From Paenibacillus_G filicis (GTDB taxonomy: Bacteria > Bacillota > Bacilli > Paenibacillales > NBRC-103111), in assembly GCF_038070315.1 (NCBI RefSeq), contig NZ_JBBPCC010000024.1, forward strand, positions 1-64,000: DNA of 64,000 nt, given 5' to 3'. Shown here in pieces: positions 15,385 through 24,980 of this stretch (position 1 is its first letter; every line of letters begins with the position of its first letter). Position numbers and translations under genes: made by a program. The notes beneath the pieces are model-generated. The model saw nothing but the letters and a program-made list of their open reading frames with translations. It had not been told where the DNA came from and did not search any database.

Positions 15385-16899
15385 CTAAGCTCCAGCGGCG
15401 AACTGCTTCTCTAGCGTCCGGCTAAGCTCATGCAGCGCAGCAATCTCCTGATGAATCTGCTTTGCTCCTCTGGACTGCTGGCCGCTTAACTCCACGATCG
15501 TTTCCAGGGCTGCGATTCCTTCCTCAGTGACCTCAGTCATCTGGAGCATGGCTTCTGTCACGCCCGCAGAACCGTTGTGAATGTCCAGCATCAGGCTGTC
15601 TGTAGATTTAATGAATTCCAGCAGTGTGAGGACTGTCTGCTGTACTTGTCGGAATCCGCCGGAGAAGACTTCGAGCAGCTCACTCGACTGCGTGACTGCG
15701 AGCTGTCCGGTCATGACATGCCCCGTTGTCCGCTGACCCGCTTCCTGCAAGCGGTTCAGACCGACTTGAATTTCTACCGCTGCAGCTTGGCTCTGAGACG
15801 CCAGCTTTCTAATCTCGGCAGCCACCACACCAAAGCCCTGACCGTTCTCTCCCGCTCTTGCTGCTTCAATAGACGCATTCAATGCTAGCAGCTGCGTCTG
15901 ATCGGCGACCTCGCGGATCAGAGCCCCAGCGGAAGCTGTGCTCCGTATCGTGTCCTGCATGGTCCGCACCGCCTCGGACCCGGACGTCACCGCTTCGTAG
16001 ATACGGCTCATCTGGCTCTCCAAAGCCTGGAAATGAGCATGACTGGAAGCAAGCATTTCTTCTGTAGCCGCCGCTTCCCGCTGTCCCTCCGCAGAGGAAA
16101 TAAACGCCAGCCGGATCGGCTCGGACACTTCATTCAGGAGACTACCCATCTGCTCGATGGAATGCCTCTGATCGCCCAGACCTCCGAGCACGTCAGTGTA
16201 AGCTCGGCCCATCTCGAGATTGATTCCCATATTCGACTCGGAAGTGGACGACACGAGCGAGGCTGTAGAGCCGATCCGGTCCGATAGCTCCCGCACCTCC
16301 TCCAGCAGTTCCGCCAATTGCAGATCCTTCTCCTTCTTATCCAGTTCCAGTTGCTCGGTTATTCGGTGCTTGGAGCGGATTTGTAGCAACGTGAACACCG
16401 AGGTCATTAGCAAAAACAAGGCATGCAGCCCTACCATCAGGATCGGGTAGCTGTCCGTACCGAATACGAGCTGGGGCACGAATAGGTAGCCGGCCACGTG
16501 CTGGACGGCAAACAGCGCCGTCATCATCCCGATGATCCTAGTATCTTCATAGTAGGCAGCGGCAGCGATAACCATAAAGATCGAGAAGTGAAACTCGACG
16601 CCTCCTCCGCTGCCGCTAATCATAGACATACTAGCTAATGTCAAACATACAGCGTTCAGCCAGGGCAACGCCCGATGCCCGCGTTTGCGCAGAAACAGAC
16701 CGACATTGGCGGCCAGTGCGAGAAGTGATGCAGCCAGAATCAGCAGCTGCCCTGGCTCCGTATCGGGTGAGAATGAGTGGGATACATGCCCCTCATCATG
16801 GAACATAGGCCATTTCTTTGCGGCGATGAACATCAAGACGTTCAGCACTCCCGCACCGGCAGCCAGCTGCAGCATAAGCTGGTTTTTCTTGTCAAGCAT
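15385..16899 (-). CDS. Methyl-accepting chemotaxis protein with a six-TM sensor and no obvious HAMP
   Basis: The 504-residue protein starts with about six TM segments (residues 8-190), including an EFHFSIFMVIAAAAYYED segment followed by an AVQHVAGY helix. I associate these His-bearing membrane motifs with a subset of MCPs that sense through the membrane domain. The coiled coil and MCP signalling tip follow, with the hallmark ADQTQLLALNASIEAARAGE and GFGVVAAEIRKLA. No typical periplasmic ligand-binding domain is present and no HAMP is obvious. It would signal to CheA/CheW. It stands alone between proS and the Q-rich gene. Confidence 0.9.
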   Translation of the reverse strand: MLDKKNQLMLQLAAGAGVLNVLMFIAAKKWPMFHDEGHVSHSFSPDTEPGQLLILAASLLALAANVGLFLRKRGHRALPWLNAVCLTLASMSMISGSGGGVEFHFSIFMVIAAAAYYEDTRIIGMMTALFAVQHVAGYLFVPQLVFGTDSYPILMVGLHALFLLMTSVFTLLQIRSKHRITEQLELDKKEKDLQLAELLEEVRELSDRIGSTASLVSSTSESNMGINLEMGRAYTDVLGGLGDQRHSIEQMGSLLNEVSEPIRLAFISSAEGQREAAATEEMLASSHAHFQALESQMSRIYEAVTSGSEAVRTMQDTIRSTASAGALIREVADQTQLLALNASIEAARAGENGQGFGVVAAEIRKLASQSQAAAVEIQVGLNRLQEAGQRTTGHVMTGQLAVTQSSELLEVFSGGFRQVQQTVLTLLEFIKSTDSLMLDIHNGSAGVTEAMLQMTEVTEEGIAALETIVELSGQQSRGAKQIHQEIAALHELSRTLEKQFAAGA

Positions 16900-17143
16900 G
16901 TTTGTTTCCGTCCTCTCAGCATTGAATACAGAATTAAGTCCTAAGCGTTAGTATACAAAGTTGATTTGAAACTTTTTTGAACCGGGTCCTGCAGACGCCA
17001 AGAAGCCTCCGCCTGCTCTCCCAAGAGGAAGTGCAGATTGAGGCTTTGACTCCTATTTTTGTATCATAACCTACACTCGCCGCAGCGAGTCGATGCCTGG
17101 CTGTTCCATCTACTTCGTGTCATCTGGCCCGGCGGGCTTATCC

Positions 17144-18856
17144 CTACAGCCTCCGCAGCTCCGGCAGCACATCCTCTTTCTTCAGACTGCGGACTTCCCC
17201 TCCGCTGCGCAGCTTGAACTCTACGATTCCCTGCTGTGCCTGCTTCCCGACGACAATGCGGTACGGACAGCCTATCAGATCCGCATCGTTGAATTTGCTC
17301 CCCGGCCGCTCGTCGCGGTCGTCGAGCAGCACCTCGATCCCGGCCTGCTGCAGCTGCTCATACAATTCGTCAGCCAGCTGCATCTGATGCGTATCCTTAA
17401 GAGAGACAGGAATTAGATGAACCTGGAATGGAGCCATGGACACCGGCCACAGAATGCCCTGTGCATCATGCTTCTGCTCCACGACGGCGGACAATATCCG
17501 CGAAATCCCGATCCCGTAGCAGCCCATGATCATCGGCTGTTCCCTGCCCTCCGCGTCCAGGTACGAAGCTCCCAGCTTCTCGCTGTACTTCGTCCCCAGC
17601 TTGAATACATGCCCGATCTCAATCCCACGGTGCAGCTCAAGCCTGCCCTCGCTGCAAGCGGGACATGCCGCCCCTTGCACGACATTGCGTAGATCGCCGA
17701 CATAGGAGGGGACGAAATCGTGGCCGGGACGAACACCCGATAGATGATAATCCGCCTGATTCGCGCCGGTCACCGCCGAATCCATCGCGGCCACCACATA
17801 ATCGGCCAGCACAGGCACGGTTAGCCCAATAGGACCGGCGAAGCCTACAGGCGCTCCCGTCACGCTCGCGGCAGTCAGTCCTTCCGCCAGCTCCACAGCT
17901 TCTGCACCGAGTGCATGTCTGAGCTTCGTTTCATTGACCTCGTGATCCCCGCGTACCAGCACCGCGACCTCGCGGCCGTCCGCCTTATAGATCAGCGTCT
18001 TGATAAAACGCTCCGCCGGTACGGATAAGTAACCGCTCAATTGTTCAATAGTCCGGATGTCTGGCGTGTGGACAAGCTCCGGCTTGGAAAAAGCCGCCGT
18101 TGCTGAGCCGGAGCTCGTGACGGCTTCGCCTTCCGGCTTACACTCTGCCTGCTCGAGATTCGCGGCATAGTCGCAACACGGGCAGGACGCGATCGTGTCC
18201 TCGCCGATCTCAGCGAGCGCCATGAATTCATGAGTGCCTCCCTCGCCGCCTATGGCACCGGCATCCGCCTGCACGGCCTTGACCTGCATGCCGCAGCGTT
18301 CGAAGATCCGATGGTACGCCCCATACATCGAGTCGTAGGACCGGTCCAATCCGCTCCAGTCCATATCGAACGAATAGGCGTCCTTCATCAGGAACTCCCG
18401 GCCTCTGAGCAAGCCGAACCGCGGGCGGCGTTCATCCCGGAATTTGGTCTGGATCTGATACAACGTCATGGGGAGCTTGCGATAGGAATTTACTTCATCC
18501 CGGACGAGGGAAGTAACGATCTCCTCGTGTGTAGGTCCGAGAGCGAACTCGCGGTCATGCCGGTCCGTCAGACGGATGAGCTCCGGACCGTACACGGTAT
18601 ATCTGCCGGATTCCTTCCACAGCTCTACCGGCTGCAGCGCAGGCATCAGCAGCTCCTGCGCACCCGCGCGGTCCATCTCCTCCCGGACGATCTGCTCGAC
18701 CTTCCTGAGCACCCGATACCCAAGAGGCAGGTACGTATAAATGCCAGCGGCCAGCTGGCGGATAAGTCCGGCGCGAAGCATGAGCTGGTGGCTCGCCGTC
18801 TCGGCATCCGAAGGAATTTCACGAAGTGTAGGGATCAGTAATCGGGATTGGCGCAT
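17144..18856 (-). CDS. proS: Proline--tRNA ligase (bacterial type with editing insertion)
   Basis: The 570-residue length fits bacterial ProRS with the YbaK-like insertion domain. It has MRQSRLLIPTLREIP at the start, motif 2 FRDERRPRFGLLRGREFLMKD (about 140-160), the insertion roughly 225-390, and motif 3 GCYGIGISRILSA. A C-terminal anticodon-binding domain follows. It charges tRNA-Pro and can hydrolyse Ala-tRNA-Pro. ATG 18856 is chosen because AAGGAGG is 8 bases upstream; an in-frame upstream start at 18898 would lie inside the T-box terminator. Expression is controlled by its own T-box leader. Confidence 0.97.
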   Translation of the reverse strand: MRQSRLLIPTLREIPSDAETASHQLMLRAGLIRQLAAGIYTYLPLGYRVLRKVEQIVREEMDRAGAQELLMPALQPVELWKESGRYTVYGPELIRLTDRHDREFALGPTHEEIVTSLVRDEVNSYRKLPMTLYQIQTKFRDERRPRFGLLRGREFLMKDAYSFDMDWSGLDRSYDSMYGAYHRIFERCGMQVKAVQADAGAIGGEGGTHEFMALAEIGEDTIASCPCCDYAANLEQAECKPEGEAVTSSGSATAAFSKPELVHTPDIRTIEQLSGYLSVPAERFIKTLIYKADGREVAVLVRGDHEVNETKLRHALGAEAVELAEGLTAASVTGAPVGFAGPIGLTVPVLADYVVAAMDSAVTGANQADYHLSGVRPGHDFVPSYVGDLRNVVQGAACPACSEGRLELHRGIEIGHVFKLGTKYSEKLGASYLDAEGREQPMIMGCYGIGISRILSAVVEQKHDAQGILWPVSMAPFQVHLIPVSLKDTHQMQLADELYEQLQQAGIEVLLDDRDERPGSKFNDADLIGCPYRIVVGKQAQQGIVEFKLRSGGEVRSLKKEDVLPELRRL

Positions 18857-18888
18857 AGGGATAGCCTCCTTGTCAGATAAGAACGCAA

Positions 18889-19164
18889 AAAGACACATGC
18901 GTCAGGGACGAATGCGTCGCGTCGTGGTACCACCCTAGTTTAGCCGCAACCAGACAGATCGCAGCACTTCATTGTCATAACGGAATGACTCCGGCATCGG
19001 ATACTGGACTTCCCCGATGCGGCTCTCAAGGCGGGGGGATAGCGATTCGCATCGGGAAACCTCTCAGCCTAATGGGTTTCTTCTCTGGATCAGCGAAGGA
19101 AGCTATTCGTTCCTTGGTCTTAGCCTTTGGATATGCAGTTTGGTCTTTAATACCTTGCATGATT
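18889..19164 (-). promoter_or_regulatory. T-box leader (proline) of proS
   Basis: The minus strand has the T-box AGGGTGGTACCACGACG (18920-18936). Immediately downstream is a terminator with the outer stem GACGCAT/ATGTGTC, an inner GTC/GAC, and TTTTT (18889-18920). Upstream sequence is long enough (about 230 bases) for Stem I. A CCG followed by G at 18992-18994 is a candidate proline specifier, judged by eye. High uncharged tRNA-Pro would relieve termination. Confidence 0.9.
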
Positions 19165-19170
19165 AGGATC

Positions 19171-19200
19171 ATCCTACAAGATCGTCTTCACCTTTGTCAA
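19171..19200 (-). promoter_or_regulatory. SigA-type promoter of proS
   Basis: TTGACA (19195-19200), 18-base spacer, TAGGAT (19171-19176) on the minus strand. The -35 box overlaps the stop codon of the preceding lipoprotein gene. Confidence 0.7.
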
Positions 19201-19877
19201 GGGCCTGCCACAATCTTCAGCGCACTCGTCTGTCCCGGATAGGACGTGAGCGTCATCCCCGATGTCCACGCCTCCACCTGCTGCCCCACAAGGGTGGCGT
19301 CCAGCCCGTCCGGGACCTCCTTGCCCTTCACGATCAGCCTCCCGTCCGATTCGAGACGCACCCAGTTCGCTTCCGGATCGTCGGTATTGCCGTTCTTCCC
19401 GGTCGGATGGACCACCAGAATCCGCTGCTGCTGCGCATCGAACTTCTTGACGGTGCCGCTTAGATTAGCCGGCTGCGTACAGCAGGAATGCACCGTAAGC
19501 GCGAGGGAAAACGGCTTGCCAGCCAGCTTGTACAGCGTCTCTTTGACGGCTATCTGCTCCTCCTCCGTCATCACACGCTCAGGATCACCGGCACTGCGGA
19601 TTTCCATCATGAGATGATCTGCTCCGACTCCCCAGTAGATCAGCCGGATCCCGTGCTTATATTCGATAGACGCCCTCTGCGTGATGATGGTCTGGTTCAC
19701 CGCTTCCAGCTCGGCCGGCTTGGATGCACCGCCCGGAGGATGCTCGATCCGTGCTTTCCCCACCCTAGGCCCCTCCTGAGACGACGGCTCCGACGAGACT
19801 TGGGTGGGAACAGGCTGACCGCAGCCTGTCAGTATCAGTGCAGCCGCAAGTCCTCCCGTCCATAACAGCTTCTTCAT
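19197..19877 (-). CDS. Putative lipoprotein of unknown function
   Basis: The 226-residue protein has a lipoprotein signal, MKKLLWTGGLAAALILTGCG, with lipobox LTGC (Cys at about 19). A low-complexity SSEPSSQEG linker and a C-terminal domain of about 175 residues follow. The domain has no family I recognise; CCTQPANLSGTVKKF contains a Cys pair, and the end could be a small OB-like fold (LIVKGKEVPDGL). Start ATG 19877 has GGAGGTG 5 bases upstream. It should be anchored on the outer face of the membrane. Confidence 0.75.
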   Translation of the reverse strand: MKKLLWTGGLAAALILTGCGQPVPTQVSSEPSSQEGPRVGKARIEHPPGGASKPAELEAVNQTIITQRASIEYKHGIRLIYWGVGADHLMMEIRSAGDPERVMTEEEQIAVKETLYKLAGKPFSLALTVHSCCTQPANLSGTVKKFDAQQQRILVVHPTGKNGNTDDPEANWVRLESDGRLIVKGKEVPDGLDATLVGQQVEAWTSGMTLTSYPGQTSALKIVAGP

Positions 19878-20068
19878 TCCGGCACCTCCACATACGATTC
19901 GACATCTAGTTTCCTTCATAGACGTATTGGAAAATGCAGAAGTTGCACCAAATTCTGGACTAAAGTCCAGCCGGTCTACTATACCTTGGCAGGTCTTTTC
20001 TTGCTCCTTCTTAGTTTAATATTAGGACTGTGTCATTGAAATTTATGGAAAAAGGAGAAACCCATCCT

Positions 20069-22078
20069 ATGTTAAACCGTTCGTCCACTCGCAGAAAAAC
20101 CAGCCTGACCTGGGGAATCTGCGCCTTTGCCCTGATGCTCAGCCTCGTTCCGTCCGCCGCCTCCGCCACAGCCCCTCTGACAACAAATCACGGCGTCAAG
20201 GATGCCAAGGAACTTGAGGCGTTTACCGACCGTTTCTTTGATCGTGAAGATGTGAAGAAATTGCAAGTTCCCGGTGCTGCCGTCGTCGTTGTTCAAGACG
20301 GTAAAGTCACCCTGCAGAAAGGATACGGGTATGCCGATGTGGAGAAGCAGACTCCCGTAGATCCGGCCAATACCGTATTTCGGCTGGGTTCCTTATCCAA
20401 AGCGCTGACCGCTACGGCCGTCATGCAGCTTGTCGAGCAGCAGAAAATCGATCTCCACGCGGATATTAACAAATACATGGGTGACGTACAGACCATTAAC
20501 AGCTTCGCAGAGCCCGTGACGATGGAGCATCTGCTGACCCATACGACCGGATTCGATTTTACGGAGCCCAAGCTCGGAGATATCAGCTTTGACCTGAACC
20601 GGTCCACGCCTCTGAAGGATTACATAGCAGCCAACATGCCGACAGTCGTCCGAAAGCCCGGGGAGTCCTATAATTACGATAACTTCGCTTCTATGCTGCA
20701 AGGCTATATCGTTCAGCAAGTATCCGGTGTACCGTACCATCAATATATGGACGAGCACTTGTTCAAGCCTCTAGACATGCAGCATAGCAGTTACCTGTTA
20801 ACGGACGACGTTCGTGCCAGACTTGCTAAGGGATATACCCCGGAAGGCAAGCCTTACCCGCTTTATACGACGACACCTACGGAGCTGCCCCAGGGGGGCT
20901 TATTCTCAACACCGGAGGATATGTCCAAATTCATGATCGCCCAGTTGAATCTTGGGGCTTACGGCAGCGAGCGTATTCTGGAGGAAAAGACGGCACGAGA
21001 TATGCAGAGCGTCCATCTCTCGCTAAATCCGAAGGTCCCTGTTATGGCTTACGGCTTTGACATGTCGAACCGAAACCACTTCAACGGACAGAACGTCATC
21101 GGCAAAGGCGGCAATATTCACGGATTCTCATCCAAGCTGTGGCTGCTGCCTGAGGAGAAGACCGGCTTGTTCATCACGACGAATTCGATTACCAATGCAC
21201 GGGATCTCTTCTTCGAAGCCTTCATGGATCATTACTATCCGACTGAACCGAAGACAGATACATTCCTGAAGCCAACGCAAGCCGAGCTGTCCAAATTCGA
21301 GGGACTGTACAGCCAGCTCAGAACCAAAACCTCCATGGTTAAGGTAACGGCAACTCCGGAAGGCAAGCTGCTCGTCGAGGATCCTGCCACTGGTAAGCAT
21401 GAGCTGCAGCAAGTTGATGAGCTGTTGTTCAAGGATGAGCAAGGCAACACGCTGGTATTCCAAGCAAACAGCGACAGCTCGATCGGGTATCTGCAATATT
21501 TGTATGAGCTAAGCACAGCCATAAAATTAGAAAACCCGAAGCCCTTCGCCGATGTTCCGGCAAACAGCCCTTATGCATCGTTTATCCACTACCTGCAGCT
21601 GCTCAGCATTATGCAGGGTAAGGAGAACGGCACGCTCGGGGCAGCCGAGCCCGTCTCACGCGGGGAATTCGCAGAGCTGGCGGCCAAGTCGTTATTCATG
21701 ACACTGTCCAAGCAACCTGTGGTGTTCGCCGATGCCAGGGGCCTCCCGAGCGCATCCGCGATTCAGACCTTGTACGAACTCGGTGTAGTCGACGGCAGTG
21801 CCGATGCTTCGTTCCAGCCGAACAAGCCGATCGCCCGCCAGGAGGCAGCTACCATCTTGGCGAAAATGCTGCAAATTCAAGGCGTTGAGCCGATGGAAGC
21901 TGCGCTGGCCGGAAGCACGGACGCCTGGGCGGTGGACAACGTCAAGCTGATTGTGGCTCTGGGCCTGTTCGGGCCGGAAGCTGCACAGGATGCGAACGGT
22001 GCCATAGATTACAAGTCCAAGCAGCCGATGCTGCGCCAGGAGGCGGCTGCGATGCTCGCCCAGGCACTGAAGTTGTAG
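20069..22078 (+). CDS. Serine beta-lactamase-fold hydrolase with C-terminal SLH-like domains
   Basis: The 669-residue secreted protein has a signal peptide ending near ASATAPL. A class C beta-lactamase/penicillin-binding (S12) domain spans about 45-370, with SLSK as the SxxK nucleophile motif and YNYDN as YxN. The third motif (KTG) is replaced by a GNIHGFSSK segment. A linker domain follows, then three SLH-like repeats (KPFADVPANSPYASFI, VVFADARGLPSA, DAWAVDNVKLIVALG). These would anchor it to secondary cell-wall polymer. The substrate may be a D-amino-acid peptide or an ester. Start at ATG 20069 with GGAG 12 bases upstream. Confidence 0.9.
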   Translation: MLNRSSTRRKTSLTWGICAFALMLSLVPSAASATAPLTTNHGVKDAKELEAFTDRFFDREDVKKLQVPGAAVVVVQDGKVTLQKGYGYADVEKQTPVDPANTVFRLGSLSKALTATAVMQLVEQQKIDLHADINKYMGDVQTINSFAEPVTMEHLLTHTTGFDFTEPKLGDISFDLNRSTPLKDYIAANMPTVVRKPGESYNYDNFASMLQGYIVQQVSGVPYHQYMDEHLFKPLDMQHSSYLLTDDVRARLAKGYTPEGKPYPLYTTTPTELPQGGLFSTPEDMSKFMIAQLNLGAYGSERILEEKTARDMQSVHLSLNPKVPVMAYGFDMSNRNHFNGQNVIGKGGNIHGFSSKLWLLPEEKTGLFITTNSITNARDLFFEAFMDHYYPTEPKTDTFLKPTQAELSKFEGLYSQLRTKTSMVKVTATPEGKLLVEDPATGKHELQQVDELLFKDEQGNTLVFQANSDSSIGYLQYLYELSTAIKLENPKPFADVPANSPYASFIHYLQLLSIMQGKENGTLGAAEPVSRGEFAELAAKSLFMTLSKQPVVFADARGLPSASAIQTLYELGVVDGSADASFQPNKPIARQEAATILAKMLQIQGVEPMEAALAGSTDAWAVDNVKLIVALGLFGPEAAQDANGAIDYKSKQPMLRQEAAAMLAQALKL

Positions 22079-22160
22079 AAGGCTGGCTACGGAACCCCAC
22101 CGATTCCCTTTATGAGCTCAACCGGGCGTGTAACTGCCTGCTCTGAGCGTTGAAAGCACA

Positions 22161-22209
22161 AAAAGAAGCCTCCGATATCCACCTGGCTGTGGCTTTGGAG
22201 GCTTCTTTT
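22161..22209 (+). terminator. Terminator of the SLH serine hydrolase gene
   Basis: GAAGCCTCC pairs with GGAGGCTTC, flanked by AAAA and TTTT, so it may act in both directions. Confidence 0.8.
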
Positions 22210-22305
22210 CCAATAATAGGAGGCTATCAATGGTGTCAGTCGTAATGGCGGGACAGCTATTGGAGCCTTTGATGGAGATACATTAGTTGGGTTTGGCGTC
22301 TTAGC

Positions 22306-22608
22306 TCATAAGTTTACGGGTAATATTTCCTTCATAGACCAAGAGGCGTGCAAACGATCTCTCCATGCGATCCATCCTAGAGGTAAATTAGCAAGCTTTG
22401 TGACCGTGGCATCATAATCCACAATCTCTTTCAAACTCACCAACATTGCATCGTCCATATTTACATCTTCACCGCTATGAAACTGCCACATACCATCATC
22501 AGAATCATGAGATACAAAAAGAATAGGCATTCTTTTAATAATTACATCTGTTGTTGTAGTTACCCTAGTATCGTGAGAATCCTTAAACAACCAACCTACT
22601 TTTGCCAA
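22306..22608 (-). CDS. DUF2185-like small protein, possible orphan immunity protein
   Basis: The 100-residue acidic protein contains ILFVSHDSDDGMWQFHSGED, then DAMLVSLKEIVDYD and LPLGWIAWRD. This pattern recalls DUF2185-type proteins that occur as immunity proteins in polymorphic toxin loci. I am moderately sure of the family and unsure of the role. No toxin gene is beside it, so it would be an orphan. Start is TTG 22608 with GGGGG 8 bases upstream. Local composition is more AT-rich than its neighbours, which suggests acquisition. Confidence 0.6.
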   Translation of the reverse strand: MAKVGWLFKDSHDTRVTTTTDVIIKRMPILFVSHDSDDGMWQFHSGEDVNMDDAMLVSLKEIVDYDATVTKLANLPLGWIAWRDRLHASWSMKEILPVNL

Positions 22609-22744
22609 GTTAATCGCCCCCGGAATTCTCCTATAACATCTTATTACTTGATGGATTGCATAGAAAAACGTCAGCCAAGCCGCATAGGCAGATAGCTGAC
22701 GTGCTGTCGTTCATACTTAATCATTCGAAACACCTTATGTCTTG

Positions 22745-23695
22745 CTAGTGCCGGTTATCTCCCAAATCAACCTCCATCAGATCGCGTCCGACGGTAATCG
22801 GCCCCTTGTAAATATCGCTCATCCCCTGCGTGTAAGCCTCCTCGGCTTCCTTGGTCCGCGCCGGTGCCGGGATATGATGCGTAAGCAGCAGATGCTTGAC
22901 TTCCGCACGGCGCGCGATATCCGCCGCCTCCAGCGTAGTCGTGTGATACTTGGCCGGGTTGTTCAGACCTACGGCTTCCTCCGGGTACATGTCGATCAGG
23001 GCATCCAGCCAGCCTTTGTTGTAAGCTTCATGAACAAGCAGATCCGTATGTCTTGCATACTTGACCATATTGTCCACGGGCAGTGTATCGCCTGAGATCA
23101 CAACCGATTGGCCGTTATAGTCGAACCGGTAGGCAATTGCCGGATACACCGGACGGTGGTCGACCTCGAAGGCCGTAATGCGGATGCCGTCCTGATCGTA
23201 CACAACGCCCTCGTTGCACTCGTGGACGACGATCCGTGACCCTTCGAACGCCGACTTGTTGTAGTTGATGCGAAGATTGACGTCGAAGGCGAACGATTCC
23301 TCCATTTTGCCGATGATCGACGCCGTCGTCTCCGGTCCGTACACCTGCATCGGTACCTCACGGTTCTTATAGACCGCTCCAGGCACCACATGCGTACGCC
23401 AGCTGCTGATGAACACGTCAAAGAATCCCGAATTATGATCGCTGTGATGATGCGTAAACAGCACATCCGAGATGCGCTGCGGCATGATGCCCGCCAGCAG
23501 CAGTTGATTCACGGTGCCAGCACCGCAATCGACGAGAAAGACTTTATGTCCGGCGAGGACGGCGACTCCCGGCTTGGATACGCCGTAGACGGCACGGGGA
23601 GAACCGGTACCGAGCAAAATCACCTTCAAGTGCTCGTGAAAATCCGGCTGCAATTTCTCTTGACCTTGAATAAGCTTATCGAGCTCCCGAGTCAT
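22745..23695 (-). CDS. MBL-fold metallo-hydrolase, RNase Z-like
   Basis: The 316-residue protein has the zinc motif FTHHHSDHNSG (HxHxDH), the bridging Asp in ISGDTLP, and the terminal His in LLTHHIPAP. The LLGTGSPRA start is typical of the RNase Z/arylsulfatase/PhnP branch. A canonical tRNA 3'-endonuclease would show an exosite that I do not see, so a phosphodiesterase or lactonase-like role is equally possible. ATG 23695 is used, with AAGGAG 9 bases upstream. Confidence 0.82.
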   Translation of the reverse strand: MTRELDKLIQGQEKLQPDFHEHLKVILLGTGSPRAVYGVSKPGVAVLAGHKVFLVDCGAGTVNQLLLAGIMPQRISDVLFTHHHSDHNSGFFDVFISSWRTHVVPGAVYKNREVPMQVYGPETTASIIGKMEESFAFDVNLRINYNKSAFEGSRIVVHECNEGVVYDQDGIRITAFEVDHRPVYPAIAYRFDYNGQSVVISGDTLPVDNMVKYARHTDLLVHEAYNKGWLDALIDMYPEEAVGLNNPAKYHTTTLEAADIARRAEVKHLLLTHHIPAPARTKEAEEAYTQGMSDIYKGPITVGRDLMEVDLGDNRH

Positions 23696-23761
23696 AGGGT
23701 AAGGCTCCTTCCTTATGTACAAAGCATGATCATGTATTCCGAATTGCTGATGCTAAGGTCT

Positions 23762-23977
23762 TCAAGAGGTTTGGACAATGCTGATAATCATCAGCAGCAG
23801 GGAAACGATCCACCCGATCATAAACCACATGGCTAGGGTACGGGTAGATTTGACTTTATTCAGATCCGGATTCTTCTCATACATCATCATTCGCTTCGCT
23901 TGTGTGGACAAGACGAGATGCAGGATCAGGAAGAGGACGAATAAAACTTGAAAGATGATCCAGGCATACAGGCCCAT
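23762..23977 (-). CDS. Small two-TM membrane protein, function unknown
   Basis: The 71-residue protein has two hydrophobic helices (AWIIFQVLFVLFLILHLVL and MWFMIGWIVSLLLMIISIV) joined by a basic loop, QAKRMMMYEKNPDLNKVKST. ATG 23977 is chosen because GGGAGGAG lies about 11 bases upstream. It sits just upstream of the MBL hydrolase on the same strand, 66 bases away, and may share its transcript. Confidence 0.65.
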   Translation of the reverse strand: MGLYAWIIFQVLFVLFLILHLVLSTQAKRMMMYEKNPDLNKVKSTRTLAMWFMIGWIVSLLLMIISIVQTS

Positions 23978-24113
23978 ACTGGCGTTCAGACTCCTCCCTA
24001 ACAAAAATAATCAATCTGGTCTGGTTGGAATTGCAGTAAAAAAGGATCACCGTGCATCTCCATGGTGGATGAGCCCCGACTAATGAGATACGGCCCAGCC
24101 GGATACCAACCGT

Positions 24114-24980
24114 CTAAGAATCAAAGGCTGCCTGCGCGATACGCTCCAGCAGCCGGCCGCCGTACACCCTCTCCAGCTCCAGCTCAGGCATATGAATATA
24201 GCCAATGTAGCAGTCACATTGCTTCATCCCGCATGGCCGCTTCCGCGAAAGTCCATCCAGACCGTCCCGGTACAGATGCCCGATGACCGTTCGGTCCTTG
24301 TAGCAGCGCTTAACCAGGCCAGGCCCCTGGACGTAGAAGACATCCTCTCCGGTCCGGCACGTCCGCCCGATGCTGTCATAATCCGCAGCATTCCTGTCGA
24401 AATACGGATCGATCTCCCGGAGCAGCTCCCGTTCCTCGTCCGTGTAATAATTGGGCTTATCCTTGAAAGCATTCACCCACATATACACATCGGCGGGCAA
24501 AGCCGCCCGCAGCGAACGCAGCGCGTCGAACGCACTCCGCACCCCGACGGAGCCGACGCTGAATGGAATACGGCGGCTATGCAGCTCCAGACACTGCGCG
24601 ACGAAGGACCGCTCCTTGGTCTGTCCCGGATGGTAGGTGGCCCAGAAGGCGGCCTTCTCGGGATTCAAGTCGCCGGTCCAGCTCAGGCGCGCGGAGAGGT
24701 TCGTCTGGATCGCCACCTTGTCCACATGAGGCATATGCGACAGCTCGACCATCGCCTCCCGGTACCAGGCATGGGTCAGGCCTTCGCCGTACGGATTGAA
24801 AAAGACGGACAGCCGATGCCCTTCCCCCGCCTGCAGGCGGACCCAGTCTACGAAGCTTGCAAGCTGCGAACGGTCCCGGGCGAGCGTCTCGGCGCTGTCC
24901 TTGTTTTTGCTGAAAGGGCAGTACGGACAGTCGTAATTACAAGAGGACAGACTGCCTCGATAGTACAGGGTCGCCCTCAT
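24114..24980 (-). CDS. STM4011-family radical SAM protein
   Basis: The 288-residue enzyme has an early radical SAM motif CNYDCPYC (CxxxCxxC, residues 14-21) and an FFNPYGEGL glycine-rich segment. Cysteines at the C-terminus (CRTGEDV, KRCYKD, CGMKQCDCY) could bind an auxiliary Fe-S cluster, as in SPASM-type enzymes. It is the last gene of a five-gene cluster with the same content and order as the Salmonella STM4011-STM4015 genes. Its ATG overlaps the upstream stop by 4 bases. The chemistry is unknown; peptide or protein modification is inferred from partner families. Confidence 0.85.
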   Translation of the reverse strand: MRATLYYRGSLSSCNYDCPYCPFSKNKDSAETLARDRSQLASFVDWVRLQAGEGHRLSVFFNPYGEGLTHAWYREAMVELSHMPHVDKVAIQTNLSARLSWTGDLNPEKAAFWATYHPGQTKERSFVAQCLELHSRRIPFSVGSVGVRSAFDALRSLRAALPADVYMWVNAFKDKPNYYTDEERELLREIDPYFDRNAADYDSIGRTCRTGEDVFYVQGPGLVKRCYKDRTVIGHLYRDGLDGLSRKRPCGMKQCDCYIGYIHMPELELERVYGGRLLERIAQAAFDS

